A stretch of 64,000 nucleotides of DNA from Paramarasmius palmivorus. Lineage: Eukaryota > Basidiomycota > Agaricomycetes > Agaricales > Marasmiaceae. Position 1 is the stretch's first letter, and each line of letters starts with the position of its first letter. The stretch covers positions 310,001-374,000 of the forward strand of contig JAYKXP010000018.1 of NCBI GenBank assembly GCA_037176845.1, in the 5' to 3' direction. The position numbers and the translations under genes are program-made. The notes beneath the pieces were generated by a model, which saw only the letters and a list, made by a program, of their open reading frames with translations, did no database searches and was not told where the DNA came from. Positions 23,800 through 34,069 of the stretch are shown here, piece after piece.

Positions 23800-24116
23800 A
23801 TCTCATATAAGGCCCAATGCAGGTGGTCCTGCAGGTGTCTCAATGCTCACCCACACCCATACCCATCACGGGTTTCACCCGCCCCGCGAGGCATGGGTCA
23901 CAGTCAAACCCGTAACCCACCAGGTTTCCCAGCACTCAAAGAGTCAAAACGTAGCTCATTGTTGGGTAGAAATACCATGTAATTACACATTAACATACAA
24001 GCAGGTTATTGGCAGGTGTATGGGTTTGGAAATTCTCACCCACACCCGTACCCGCATATGGGAATTCCCGCTACCCACTAAATTCCCGTGCACCCGCACT
24101 GGGCCTTAATCTCATA
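23800..24116. repeat. 8-bp target site duplication ATCTCATA around the hAT-type element
   Basis: The direct repeat is exact at 23800-23807 and 24109-24116, with the element's inverted termini starting immediately inside on both sides. Confidence 0.88.
23808..24108. mobile_element. 301-bp non-autonomous hAT-type (MITE-like) element
   Basis: The 18-bp ends are inverted repeats with 16 of 18 matches: TAAGGCCCAATGCAGGTG at the left and CACCCGCACTGGGCCTTA at the right. The element is flanked by a perfect 8-bp direct repeat, ATCTCATA (23800-23807 and 24109-24116), as expected for hAT transposition. Inside it has repeated CACCCRYACCC-like subterminal motifs near both ends and no coding capacity. 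It lies within what appears to be an intron of the plus-strand hAT transposase: removing it restores a continuous sequence ending in an ATAG acceptor just before 24127. Confidence 0.88.
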
Positions 24117-25017
24117 TGTCCCATAGCACGATGTGAAAAAGGCGTTTGCTGTCACTAGAAACCGTATATCCAAGCTTTTGAGGGTAAGCAGCTGTTTCAT
24201 GGGATGCATGTCATGTTACTCACCTTCAAACCACTAGAGCTATGATGGAGATATCAGTTTTGCGACAGACACATGGACGTCACCGAATCATATGGCGTTT
24301 GTTGCTATTACTGCCCATCTGGTTCACTAAGCAGATACCTACCCCATTCTATTAGATTTTTTTGAGGTTCCTGAGGTAAAAATCATTTGCTCACCGTCAC
24401 CATATTCGTGCTAACTGACCACATTTTCAGTCACATACCGGCGAGACGCTCGCCCAAGAGTTTGCACGGGTACTACGTGAATTCGGTATATCAGACAAGG
24501 TACGAGGTAACACCTGAAAAAGCTGAGTACTCACACATTTCGATTTCAGATTCTTTGTATCACTGGTGACAATGCATCAAACAATGACACCATGATTCGA
24601 GAGTTGGGTTGTCTCCTCCCGGATTTCCCAGGTGAAAGGCATCGTGTCCATTGCTTTGCCCATTCTCTCAACCTCATGCCAAATCCTTCCTTCGTTTGTT
24701 CAATCCTCCTAAGAAGGGCGGTGATGGTGGCTTTGATGATGCTCAGGATGAGCTTCAACCCTTGGCCGATGGAGAAGACATAGACCTGGAGCTGGATGAA
24801 GAGGAGCTCGCCACATTGCGTGAGGAATTGGCTGAGTTTGAGAATGCCGAAGATGCACTTCCCCAGGTGAAGGGCAAGTCGAAACCTGCAGCATCAACAG
24901 GCAGCGAGACCGACGTTGAAACCGACGAGGACGGACTGTTAGATGCTCGTGAGGGCATTGACCCCCAGGAGGCCACGGATTTAGAGGCAGAGGCTCTGCC
25001 AATCCGAGGTGCGCTGG

Positions 25018-25393
25018 CAAAGTGTCAGAGTTTTAGATTGAACTCTGTTAGCAGCGATAGCGCAGAAAGCGTGATATAAACGATAGCAGATGACCAGAGG
25101 GGTTGAGAGAACACAAGATGAACTGATTCGATTCGATGTTTTATGTAGGGTTTTCTGTCTAGCTTTTATACATGAGTGAGGGATAAAAGATAATCCTAAA
25201 GGTACGATAATAGATACTAAGTGAACTAGAAATAACTGCACAGTCAGTGTCAGTAACTGTCAGTAAATGGTGGTACAAGCGGGTTAAAGCTACTGTTCTA
25301 TGTATATCTGCTTTCTTAGTAATTGTGGCATAGGCTGAATAAAGTGAAAATAACTTGTCTAGTGATATCTATATTTAGAATTCCAACACAAAG
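25018..25393. repeat. 5-bp target site duplication CAAAG around the solo LTR
   Basis: Identical CAAAG copies sit at 25018-25022 and 25389-25393, directly outside the TG...CA ends of the LTR. Confidence 0.88.
25023..25388. mobile_element. solo LTR of an LTR retrotransposon (366 bp)
   Basis: The segment starts TGTCAGAG and ends TTCCAACA, giving the canonical TG...CA termini. It is flanked by a perfect 5-bp direct repeat CAAAG (25018-25022 and 25389-25393). Excising it with one repeat joins the end of a hAT exon (GALAK) directly to a GTGTGT intron donor, which proves it is an insertion. No internal retrotransposon genes remain, so it is a solo LTR left by recombination. Confidence 0.9.
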
Positions 25394-25401
25394 GTGTGTA
25401 C

Positions 25402-25438
25402 ACGTTGCTCAATTGAGTTCAATTGAATTGAGCAACGT
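25402..25438. repeat. 13-bp perfect inverted repeat (hairpin)
   Basis: ACGTTGCTCAATT (25402-25414) is the exact reverse complement of AATTGAGCAACGT (25426-25438), with an 11-nt spacer. It lies inside the presumed hAT intron just right of the solo LTR. Confidence 0.8.
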
Positions 25439-26825
25439 CACCCAGATTCGGGCCCTTGCCTTCAAGACGATTTACTCCACCACTCTCCTTCTCCCTGCAT
25501 GGCAAGCAGTCCTCATGAGCTGTGGTCTGCCCATCCATATCATTCCTCGGGACGTACACACACGGTGGAACTTGACATATCTCATGCTCTGCTTTGCTCT
25601 CGACTATCGGGCAGCAATTAAAGAGTTTACAGCCAATGTTGAGAATGATATTCGTAAATGGGAGCTGTCGTCAAAGGAATGGGAGTTGTTGGAAAGTCTT
25701 CGAGACTTGCTCAAGGTATGTTTCAGTGCACTGTCACCATGTATTGAGAGCTGATGTTGGTGGTCAGGTTTTATATGATGCCACCAACTTCTTCTTGTCT
25801 CAACAGCCAACCGTGGCCGAAGTCATTCCAATCATGGACAAAATCGACAGTTTCCTTGCAACACACATCATTGAGATGCCTACCGATGATGGATACCAAT
25901 GTGTTGAAGTGTCTGATGCACTCAAGACAAGTCTCATACTCGCGAAATGAACTCTCAACAAGTACTACACCCTCACGGATGCATCTAGCGTGTACCGTAT
26001 TGCTATGGGTATGTTCTTGTGCAACTCTAGGTTCTAGACTTCATTGACAAGCTTCTCTCACAGTCCTTCACCCGTCAAAGAAGCTCGAATACTTTCGGGA
26101 ACAAAATTGGCCTCCCAGTTGGGTCGACACTGCTCACCAGATCACACCAGACAAGTATCTTGAAAACTACCATATCCGCACTGATTTGCTGGGTCCAGAA
26201 AAGCCATCATGCAGTGCCAGCACCTTATCCAAGCCATCAAAAGGAAAGGTGAAGCAAGCGGATTCGGTGAGTTGTTTACCACTTGCTTGATCAATGTTCA
26301 ACTTACTATATCTACGACACCAGGACAAGACTAATCTCTTTGCTCATCAACAACACTTGCTACCACCTGCTGAGCGTAACGAATTTGATCGTTATCTTTC
26401 CACCGACACTGAAGACTGTGACGATGTCATCCAATGGTGGTTAGACCATGCAAAATCATTCCCTCGCCTTTCACAAATGGCACTTGACTATCTTACAGTC
26501 CCAGGTATGTTTGCCAATCTCTACATGTTTCACTCAATGCTAAATTCATACATTAGCGACTTCGGTTGAGGTGGAACGCCAATTCAGCTGAGCTCGTCAT
26601 AATATCACATGGGAGCGCAACCGATTGAGTGCACAGTCGATTCACGCCATCATGTGCATTGGTAATTGGAGCCTACTGGGACTAGTACATGACGACATCT
26701 TTGAGAAGATTACGAGTGATGGTGCAGTAGCGCCCCTTCCGGGCGAAAAGGACCTCGTTGATGTTATCCTCCCTGATGACTTTGATGTAATTGAATTATC
26801 TGATGACGAGGACAATTCTAGCTAA

Positions 26826-27227
26826 CTACACAAGTGTATTACATAGTTTCTATATATCTTTTAGTGGTGTAGTAAGTGAATACCTGTGGGTAAGAGCAGG
26901 TCACACCCACACCCACGACATACAGGTTGGGTGTGCTCCCACCATGGGTGCGGGTGTGGGTAGGCCCTGGAACACCCGCGGGAACACCTGTGCTGTTCCT
27001 TAGTCCTATCCAGCCCTGAGGAGCACCCTGAACAAACTTCAGTGCTGCATTGATGACTGTTAGTGCACCTGTACTATACTCAAGTCCCTAGAATACAATC
27101 TAATCTTTGCTAGTCACATTATTGAGATACTGTAGCACAGGTGTAGCATGGGTTGGCTTCTAGTACTACTGTACAGTATAGTGGAATATGATCTATAATA
27201 TACATTAGGTTTAATATAACAATATCA
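26826..27227. other. transposon flank with subterminal CACCC-type repeats
   Basis: Between the hAT stop and the Helitron stop. At about 26900-26990 it carries CACACCCACACCCACG and GGGTGCGGGTGTGGGTAGG, the same motif type as inside the 301-bp element. CACCTGTGCTGTTCCTTA (26986-27003) weakly resembles its terminal repeat, so this is probably the right end of the plus-strand hAT element. A 12-bp palindrome TACTGTACAGTA lies at about 27166-27177. Confidence 0.45.
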
Positions 27228-30200
27228 TTATGCTGATTGTAATGCATCCTCCATATCATAAAACCAAGATAAATGTTGATGACTATACTCTTTAGTATAT
27301 ATAGCCTTTGACTCATTTCTGGCTAATTCAGTTCTTAGTGACTCAGAGATATGGTTTCTTATATCCTTTAATTCAAATGGTCTTAAAATACAAAGACCTT
27401 TTAAAGATCGAACCCGAGATAACATCACATAAGCACTCTGAATACACAAACAGCTTGCAAGATCAATACAGCATACATTAAGTGAACGCCCCTGAGCATT
27501 GTGTGCAGTAAAAGCAAAAGCAGGTATCAGTGGAAGCTGCCATCTAGTAGCTGAGTAAGGAGTAGTTGAGTGGGGTAAGTAATAAGTAAAGGAGTAATTA
27601 ACTGGACATAAAGTAACCCGATGTGGATGTTGTACTGAAGGATCACTATTAGTATACCCTTGAAAATCAACATCAGCAGCGACAGCATATCGCTTACCAT
27701 CAATAACTTCATATGCCACAGAAACCAAACGACCTAAACTTCCATTGGAAATTCCCAATTCAGTAGCAATATTTTCAGTGCAGAATACAGGCATACCTGG
27801 AACATAGGAAACTTTACCACTCAGGTTATTAGCCTTTTTTACAGGAACAGACCAAGCTGCTTCTCTTGCTATATTGCTAAGTTGCCTCTTCTTCTTACCT
27901 CTACCAACTAAATCTTTTGAATAATAAATATGGACTTCTTGACCAGTAGCATGTGCAAAAGCTTCAGCCATGTATTGATTATGCATATCCCGAGCTAGAT
28001 TAGTATAAGTTATAAGAGGGCAGGCATTTTCTGGATCATTAATCCATCGCCTAATATCAGTTAATTGTTTTGTAGCCTCACTACAACGTGGATCAGAAAG
28101 TACATACTGATCTAGAATATATTTATGTTCAGGAGTACATGTGCCTTTTCTCAAATGGCAAAGAATATCAATAAGTACATCATCACCCTGCTGCCTCATA
28201 ATCTCATCTAGAACAACAACATGTTCTATTTGTTGCCATATTTGAATACCTTTAACATTTTGACGTGTTGGTTCATGAAGATCATTTAAGTTATGAGACT
28301 TATAACAGTTAAGAAAATGATGGTCAAATAAAGGTCGCCCTCGGGGTGGAGGTAACTGGCAAGGGTCACCACAAACAGCCCAGTTCATTCCACCACATAA
28401 AGAACTTTTACCCTTACTAAGGCATAGATATTCAGATAGAAGGGACATATCCTGTGCAGAAAGAAAGTAGATCTCATCTGTTACTAAGGTTTGTACACGA
28501 GCAAAGCGCTCTTCTAATTTCATTCGCAGATCATTACTTGCTTTCATATTAGATCGAGTAATACGCAGACTAGCCTCAAAGTGAATTGTACTTCCACCAA
28601 TATCACTAGCAACAACTCCAGTAGGTGCTGTTAACTTAAGTTTCTCAGGGTAGCCTAGTATACTATAGAATTCCCGCCATGCCTTGAAGATCTGTGATTT
28701 TCCAGTACCACCAGGGCCAGTACACAGTAGTGACAATGGTTTTACAACCAGACTACCTTCCAAAGACCTTCCAACATTGTCTGCAAGAAGAAGAAAAGCA
28801 CGAGTCTGCTCTTGGTTTAATGTATATTTTTTAATTAAAGACAGGCAAAGCTGCTGATAAGGCTGCAATGAGATCCAACCATTAAAGCCTTGGCATTTAT
28901 TAAGTGATACTATATATTGACATAGCATTTGTGCCTTTTTAGCCTCTTCTACTAGAGTAGTAGATATAGCCTGTTCTATTTTATCATTAAAATTGATATT
29001 CAGATTAGCTTTCTCTTGCTGCTGGTGCTCAGATTGTACTTGGTGCTGCCTCCTATCTCTTTCTCTTAGGATTTCACGATTTTTATCTTCCAATATCAAT
29101 CTTTTCTCATCATCAACTTCAAAACTAACATTATCACTAGATAGAGCAACCTGATTGGACTTAAATACCTCATAAAATCCATTACATCTTGCAATAGAAG
29201 TAATACGTACTGCATTACGTGTTGCTTGATTATCTTGAGCAAGCAACTCTGCTACATCCTCAGAATCAATATGAGTTGACATAGCTTGCTCCCAAGCAGT
29301 ATCAAACTGATCTTGACATTGCTCTCCAACTAGCTGATCTGATATACTAGTAAAACCCTTTAATTCAGCAAGCCTTTTAGCTCGTTTAGCAGCAAAATTA
29401 TATTTAGAATCCTTTGTAGCATATAAGATCTGCATATTTTTCATTACCTGCTGATGATGAGGAAGAAACTGAGGAGAAAATATCTGAAATGCTTCAGTCC
29501 ATGAGTTGAATCTATCTTTCAGGGGAGACAACTTATCACTACGCATCCAAGGTTTAAATAGAGCCAACATTACAAGAGCATATTTTTCACTGTCACTTTC
29601 TAAATCATTCCGAGGAATCCGATAACCCATTAAAACAGGAACTTGAACTGTATCACTTTTCTTCAAGCAATGGGTAGTATATTGTGGATGACCAGTAGTA
29701 AATCTTAAAAACAATTTTCTTTGAGTTTTAGAACGAGGTAGTTTAACCTTTACATAATTGCGAAACAACTCCCATGCACATAAACTTTCAAGTTCAGAAG
29801 GCCGATAAAATATATCATTAAATAATATAGAGTACTTTTTACTCTCTACTTCCATATCACTTGACACAGAGTCACTACATCTAAGTGTATCTCTAGAAAG
29901 AATTATAAGATTATCATCTTCATCTGTAGGTATATCCAGTTGCTTAGGAATCTCATCACTTTCTTCTTCATCAAAAACAGATAAAGCTTGCTGAGAACTA
30001 CTATAATTATTATGCTCATCATTTCTATCTAAAAACAATTCTCGATCCAAATCTCGTAAGACAGATGACCACCAATAATCCTGAAAATCATCTGTGACAT
30101 AGCGATTTGATCTACCAAGTAAGAAGCTAGCAGTTTGCTGAGCTGACAACTCTCGCTTTCCAATTAATCGGTTTGCTGCTTTAACAATCATTAGCCTGTT

Positions 30201-33200
30201 TTGCTCTTGAACATCAACATTACCATCATTATCCAGAGGTGGCTGTTCCTGTGTAGCCTTTATTGAAGCACATAATGCAGGAAAGACCACGGAAGTATCT
30301 AGCTGCTGCTTTGCAGTATAATTACACATATAATAGACCATTGTCATTGCAAGTGGTCCTGTAGCCAATTGCTTTAAGTCTGTATTACACCCTAAACACA
30401 TAGTTGCAGTAGGATTATGGCCATTAATGCTTCCATTCCCACACCGTAAAACTAAATCACCATCTTCATCAAAATGTGTCTCTGCTACTTCTGGTCTAGG
30501 TAACTGAAATCTACAATCTTTATCATCATCTCGCAATGCTTGAATATTTTTAGGTAGATGTTTGAAACAAGTAGCTCCATGAACATGTACAAGATTAGTG
30601 GTTTCTATTAGATTGCGATAATGTTGACTTTTACTGTCATGATAAGTTGGTAAATCTGGATTCAATGGCCTACTCATCACAGGCTCTTGATATACTGATG
30701 GTTTATTATTTGCAGATAAGAAATCATCATATGGCTGTGTACCTTTAGGAAAACTTTGAGAGATAATATCATCATACCACTTTTTTAACTGCTCTTTAAA
30801 AATCGGATCAGCATTCATTTTTTCTTTCATATCTACCGGTGAATATGGTGCCCCATCAACCCATATTAGCAAATGCAAATGTAATCGCCCTCGAACTTGT
30901 GATTCAATTACCCCATACCAACCTTTAACCTTTCCCAGTACTCCAATTTTGTTTGCACGCTTTGCTCCAAGAATCACATCAAAAAACTCAGTAATCATTA
31001 AATGAAAAAACTCTGCACTTGCCACTGGATTATTGGCAATAACTTTAGCACGAACAGGCAGCTCTTTATTATGAGTCTTCTCTAATATATGAAACATTTT
31101 ATCTAAATCTATATCTCTTCCAGCAAGAACTTGTGCAATTGGGTTATGTGAATCAGCAGGATTTACAGTTGCAAAGAAATGTGGTAATCCATCACACATA
31201 ATCTTACTGCGAATCTGCTGACGCATAGTATTAACATCTCCTATAGAACCAGGTATATGAGTAGAGACATAACTTAAGTATTTCATTAACTCAGCAGCTG
31301 ACTTTTCACCGCCAGTCTCTGGTCTAGCATATGGATTTTTATCAAGCTTATCAGAATAGCTTTTAATGGTTTCTTCATCAATATTACGGATTAAATGAGT
31401 GACTCTTGAAAACCAAGACCTGTGAACAGCTAATTTTGATTGAAAAGAAGACTTTCTGCGCTGCATTATATTTGCCATCACAAACATAAATGTAAGATGC
31501 CTCTGAAATCTGCAATCAGACAGTCTAAGAAGATGCTGGACATGTGTACTAGCATCAATTTCTCGAAATGGAATTGATTCACTTGCTTTACTAAAATTCA
31601 AATCAGGCATACCAACACCATAGGGAAACAAAACTGGCCAAAGCCAGCCAAATACCTTAGGATTGTGGAATGTAGAGATAGGAGTAGAGCCAGAAGGAAA
31701 TTTAATAAAGCATCCATTACTCTCTTTTAGCTCTCTAACAGCCTCCATTATACGGTTATGCCGAGTTTTATCAAAATCATCTAAATCAATTAAGGCAGAT
31801 GAGGTAAACTCCATTTCACTATCATCTTCACCATCTGTTCTATGAGTAACATCATCTCTCTGAGAAGCAGAAGCATATGAGGAACCTTGATAATCTGAGG
31901 AATTTGTCCGCAGACATTCAGATATAGCAATAGGACATTGGTAATCAGGGTAATTCTCTAAGTTTAACTCTACAGTAGCAGGATTTAAGTCTGCATACAA
32001 TGGATTGTTTTCCATTAACCAATATAATGCTGTCCGCACTGCAGCCTTTCTTACTAGCAGTGGTGAATTACACAGCATATCCTCTGTAACAGGGGTATCT
32101 AGAGATCCAACTAGAATGACACAAACCTCTTCTCGTATACTTGAAATAGGAGCAGGCACCTGAGCTGCAAAAGAGGCAGTATCTTGTGGAAGAACACAAA
32201 CATTTCCCCGACCAAGATAGTAGAAGCTTTCTCTGACCTGCATTTTAACCATACATCGGGTAGCCCGGACTCGAGCAATGCATCTTTGCTCTAGAAATGT
32301 CAAACCCTGTAAAGCAGGTGGAATGTCACCTAACCACAATCCATTTGCATAGCTGCGAAGAGGAAGTTCTTTGAATGCATTCCTTGCAACTGCAGCATTA
32401 CAAAGATGGCATAAAACATAACATCCACTCACAAGAGATGACTCTTTAAAAGCCTTAATTAATGGCTGGTGGGTAATTTTGTGCAGCTCTGACACAGCAT
32501 CCTCTAAAAGAGTAATATCTAACTCATCAACAGCTCGAAATGTTACAGAAGCTCCTATTTCATGCATTCCACAGAATGAGCATTCATGGCGCTTCAAAGC
32601 TGCATTACTTGTATGTGTCCGGAATTCCCTAATAATATCATCCTTATCCTTCTGAGACACAAGTATGGGAAAATCATTAGCAACTGAATCCTCACTGTTT
32701 GATTTTTGCCTTAAGTTTTGCCTGGCAGCCTCAGAGATTACTGTTCTCATCTTCTTAGACGTATGACCACTAATACCATCTGAAGCCTTGCGCTTTGCAA
32801 GACGATAACGCTTAGGCAATTTCAAAACCGAACATGAAAACTCATACTGATTCTCATCAAGAACAGAAAATTCAGTAATCTCAGCCCTCATAGCTTCAGA
32901 TTGTTTGACCAAGCATGCCTCAGTACACTCATGGCAAGCAAACTCAGAACGCAATACTTCAGCAGCTTTGTCTTTGCGCTCTACAGGATGCCGCCGAATC
33001 ATACCCTGGTGAAATCTACACATTAACCGCACGTCATCTATGACCATTACTGCAACATTATAATGTGTAGCCTTTGTTTTATCTCTCAATGACAAACATA
33101 CAAAAGGATCCGGACCAGAGTTATGGTTACTTGATCCAGAAACTCCAGCAACGCCAGACGCATTAGATATTAGCGCTGGACCACAAGACATACTCGGTTG

Positions 33201-34069
33201 CTCAGCACCGCCTCCAGCAGCAATATCGATGTCACTTGTTTGCTTGTCCTCAACTACCTTCGAAGACGCAGAACTAGCATTTTGTCCACCGTGTACCCTC
33301 ACTTGAGGGCCAATGTTCTGTTCACTATCTACCCCCACTTGCGGGCAAGCATTTCGCTCACTATCTACCCTCGCTCGAGGGCAAGCATTTCGCTTACTAT
33401 CTACCCTCGCTCGAGGGCGAGCACTTCGCTCGTCGCATGCGCTTTCAGAACCCGCAGAACCAGTATGCTCGAAGACCACTCGATTCTGCACCACATCAAC
33501 ATGATTGGGATTATTACATAATAGAGACGTGGCAGCGGCAGCGGCAGGGCTAACTGGCTGCACTGGCAAAGACGTAGTCGACGAGCCGGAAAGAGCAGGA
33601 GTAATGGAATGATCGGATCCTGAAGGACCTACAAAGAACTGTCAGTCAAAATAACCAATACATAGTAAGACGACGCCGTACCAAAATGAGGGAAACACCC
33701 AGAGTCGATAGCTTGCCCAGCACTCCAATGGGTTCCTGGGCAAAGGCTTATTAATCCAACTGAAAAAATCAGACTCGTACACTACATACCTCGAGTACCG
33801 TACAGCTCATCTGCAATGTTCTCTCTCCCCAGTCTCACACAAGCATCGTAAAAATCCGCACCCATTACAGCATCACAACCAGAAATTGGGAGGGGGCCGA
33901 CTTCGAAGTCAATCGGCGTACTTATACCGATACCGCCCTCGCCAGCAGTTACCGTAAAACGAACACTTCGTGTGCGGGAATGGCCCAAGAACAAAGGTGA
34001 TATTCCAGATCGAGCGAGGGAGAAGTCGAACCGCAGTCTGGCAGGGATATTGGAGACAGTAAAAAGCAT
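27228..34069 (-). CDS. Helitron Rep-helicase (HUH endonuclease + PIF1-like helicase)
   Basis: The main exon (27228-33628) is open for more than 2,100 codons. Two upstream exons, 33682-33735 and 33790-34069, join it in perfect phase for 2,244 residues. If they are not used, the ATG at 33569 gives 2,113. Counting from that ATG, the Rep part has GRLHLHLLIW (HUH motif, about residue 895) and YMCNYTAK (catalytic Tyr, about 1078). The helicase has GPGGTGKS (Walker A, about 1615), VTDEIYFLS (Walker B, about 1694), GDPCQLPPPRG (about 1733), AHNAQG (motif V) and VMLSRVRSLKG (motif VI). These enzymes nick, unwind and copy the element in rolling-circle transposition. Codon use is strikingly A/T rich compared with neighbours, and no inactivating change is visible, so the element may be young or active. 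Its ends were not located. Confidence 0.9.
33279..33422 (-). repeat. four 36-bp tandem repeats in the Helitron N-terminal coding region
   Basis: Four in-frame 12-residue units (ARPRARVDSKRN, ACPRARVDSERN, ACPQVGVDSEQN and a diverged IGPQVRVHGGQN). The two units nearest the protein start are almost identical at the DNA level. Three of the units carry a small palindromic core of the CCCTCGCTCGAGGG type. Confidence 0.85.

Larger units (their letters stand above)
24127..26825 (+). pseudogene. hAT-family transposase, disrupted
   Basis: Plus-strand exons read HDVKKAFAVTRNRISKLLR, ISFATDTWTSPNHMAFVAI, SHTGETLAQEFARVLREFG, ILCITGDNASNNDTMI, an acidic linker, LPIHIIPRDVHTRWNLTY, KKLEYFREQNWPPSW, and the C-terminal dimerisation region RLSQMALDYLTVPATSVEVE ending at 26825. 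It is broken in several ways: a frameshift near 24674 (the frame changes between HSLNLM and AKSFLRLF), TGA at 25948-25950, TGA at 26589-26591, and a 366-bp solo LTR at 25023-25388. Upstream N-terminal coding probably continues left of the MITE-like element but was not resolved. The relation to the minus-strand copy is clear throughout, so both are members of one family. Confidence 0.85.

Noticed and set aside
27160..27210. Helitron 3' end at CTAG (27163-27160, after a TACTGTACAGTA palindrome) or CTAA (27208-27205)
   Set aside because: The first is not followed by the expected host T and the second lies only 20 bp from the stop without a good hairpin; neither is convincing.
31663..31845. Plus-strand ORFs opposite the Helitron gene, including 33198-33521
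   Set aside because: They mirror the long minus-strand frame and its 36-bp repeats.
33279..33422. 36-bp repeats as a CRISPR-like array
   Set aside because: Contiguous tandem units without spacers, inside a eukaryotic coding frame.
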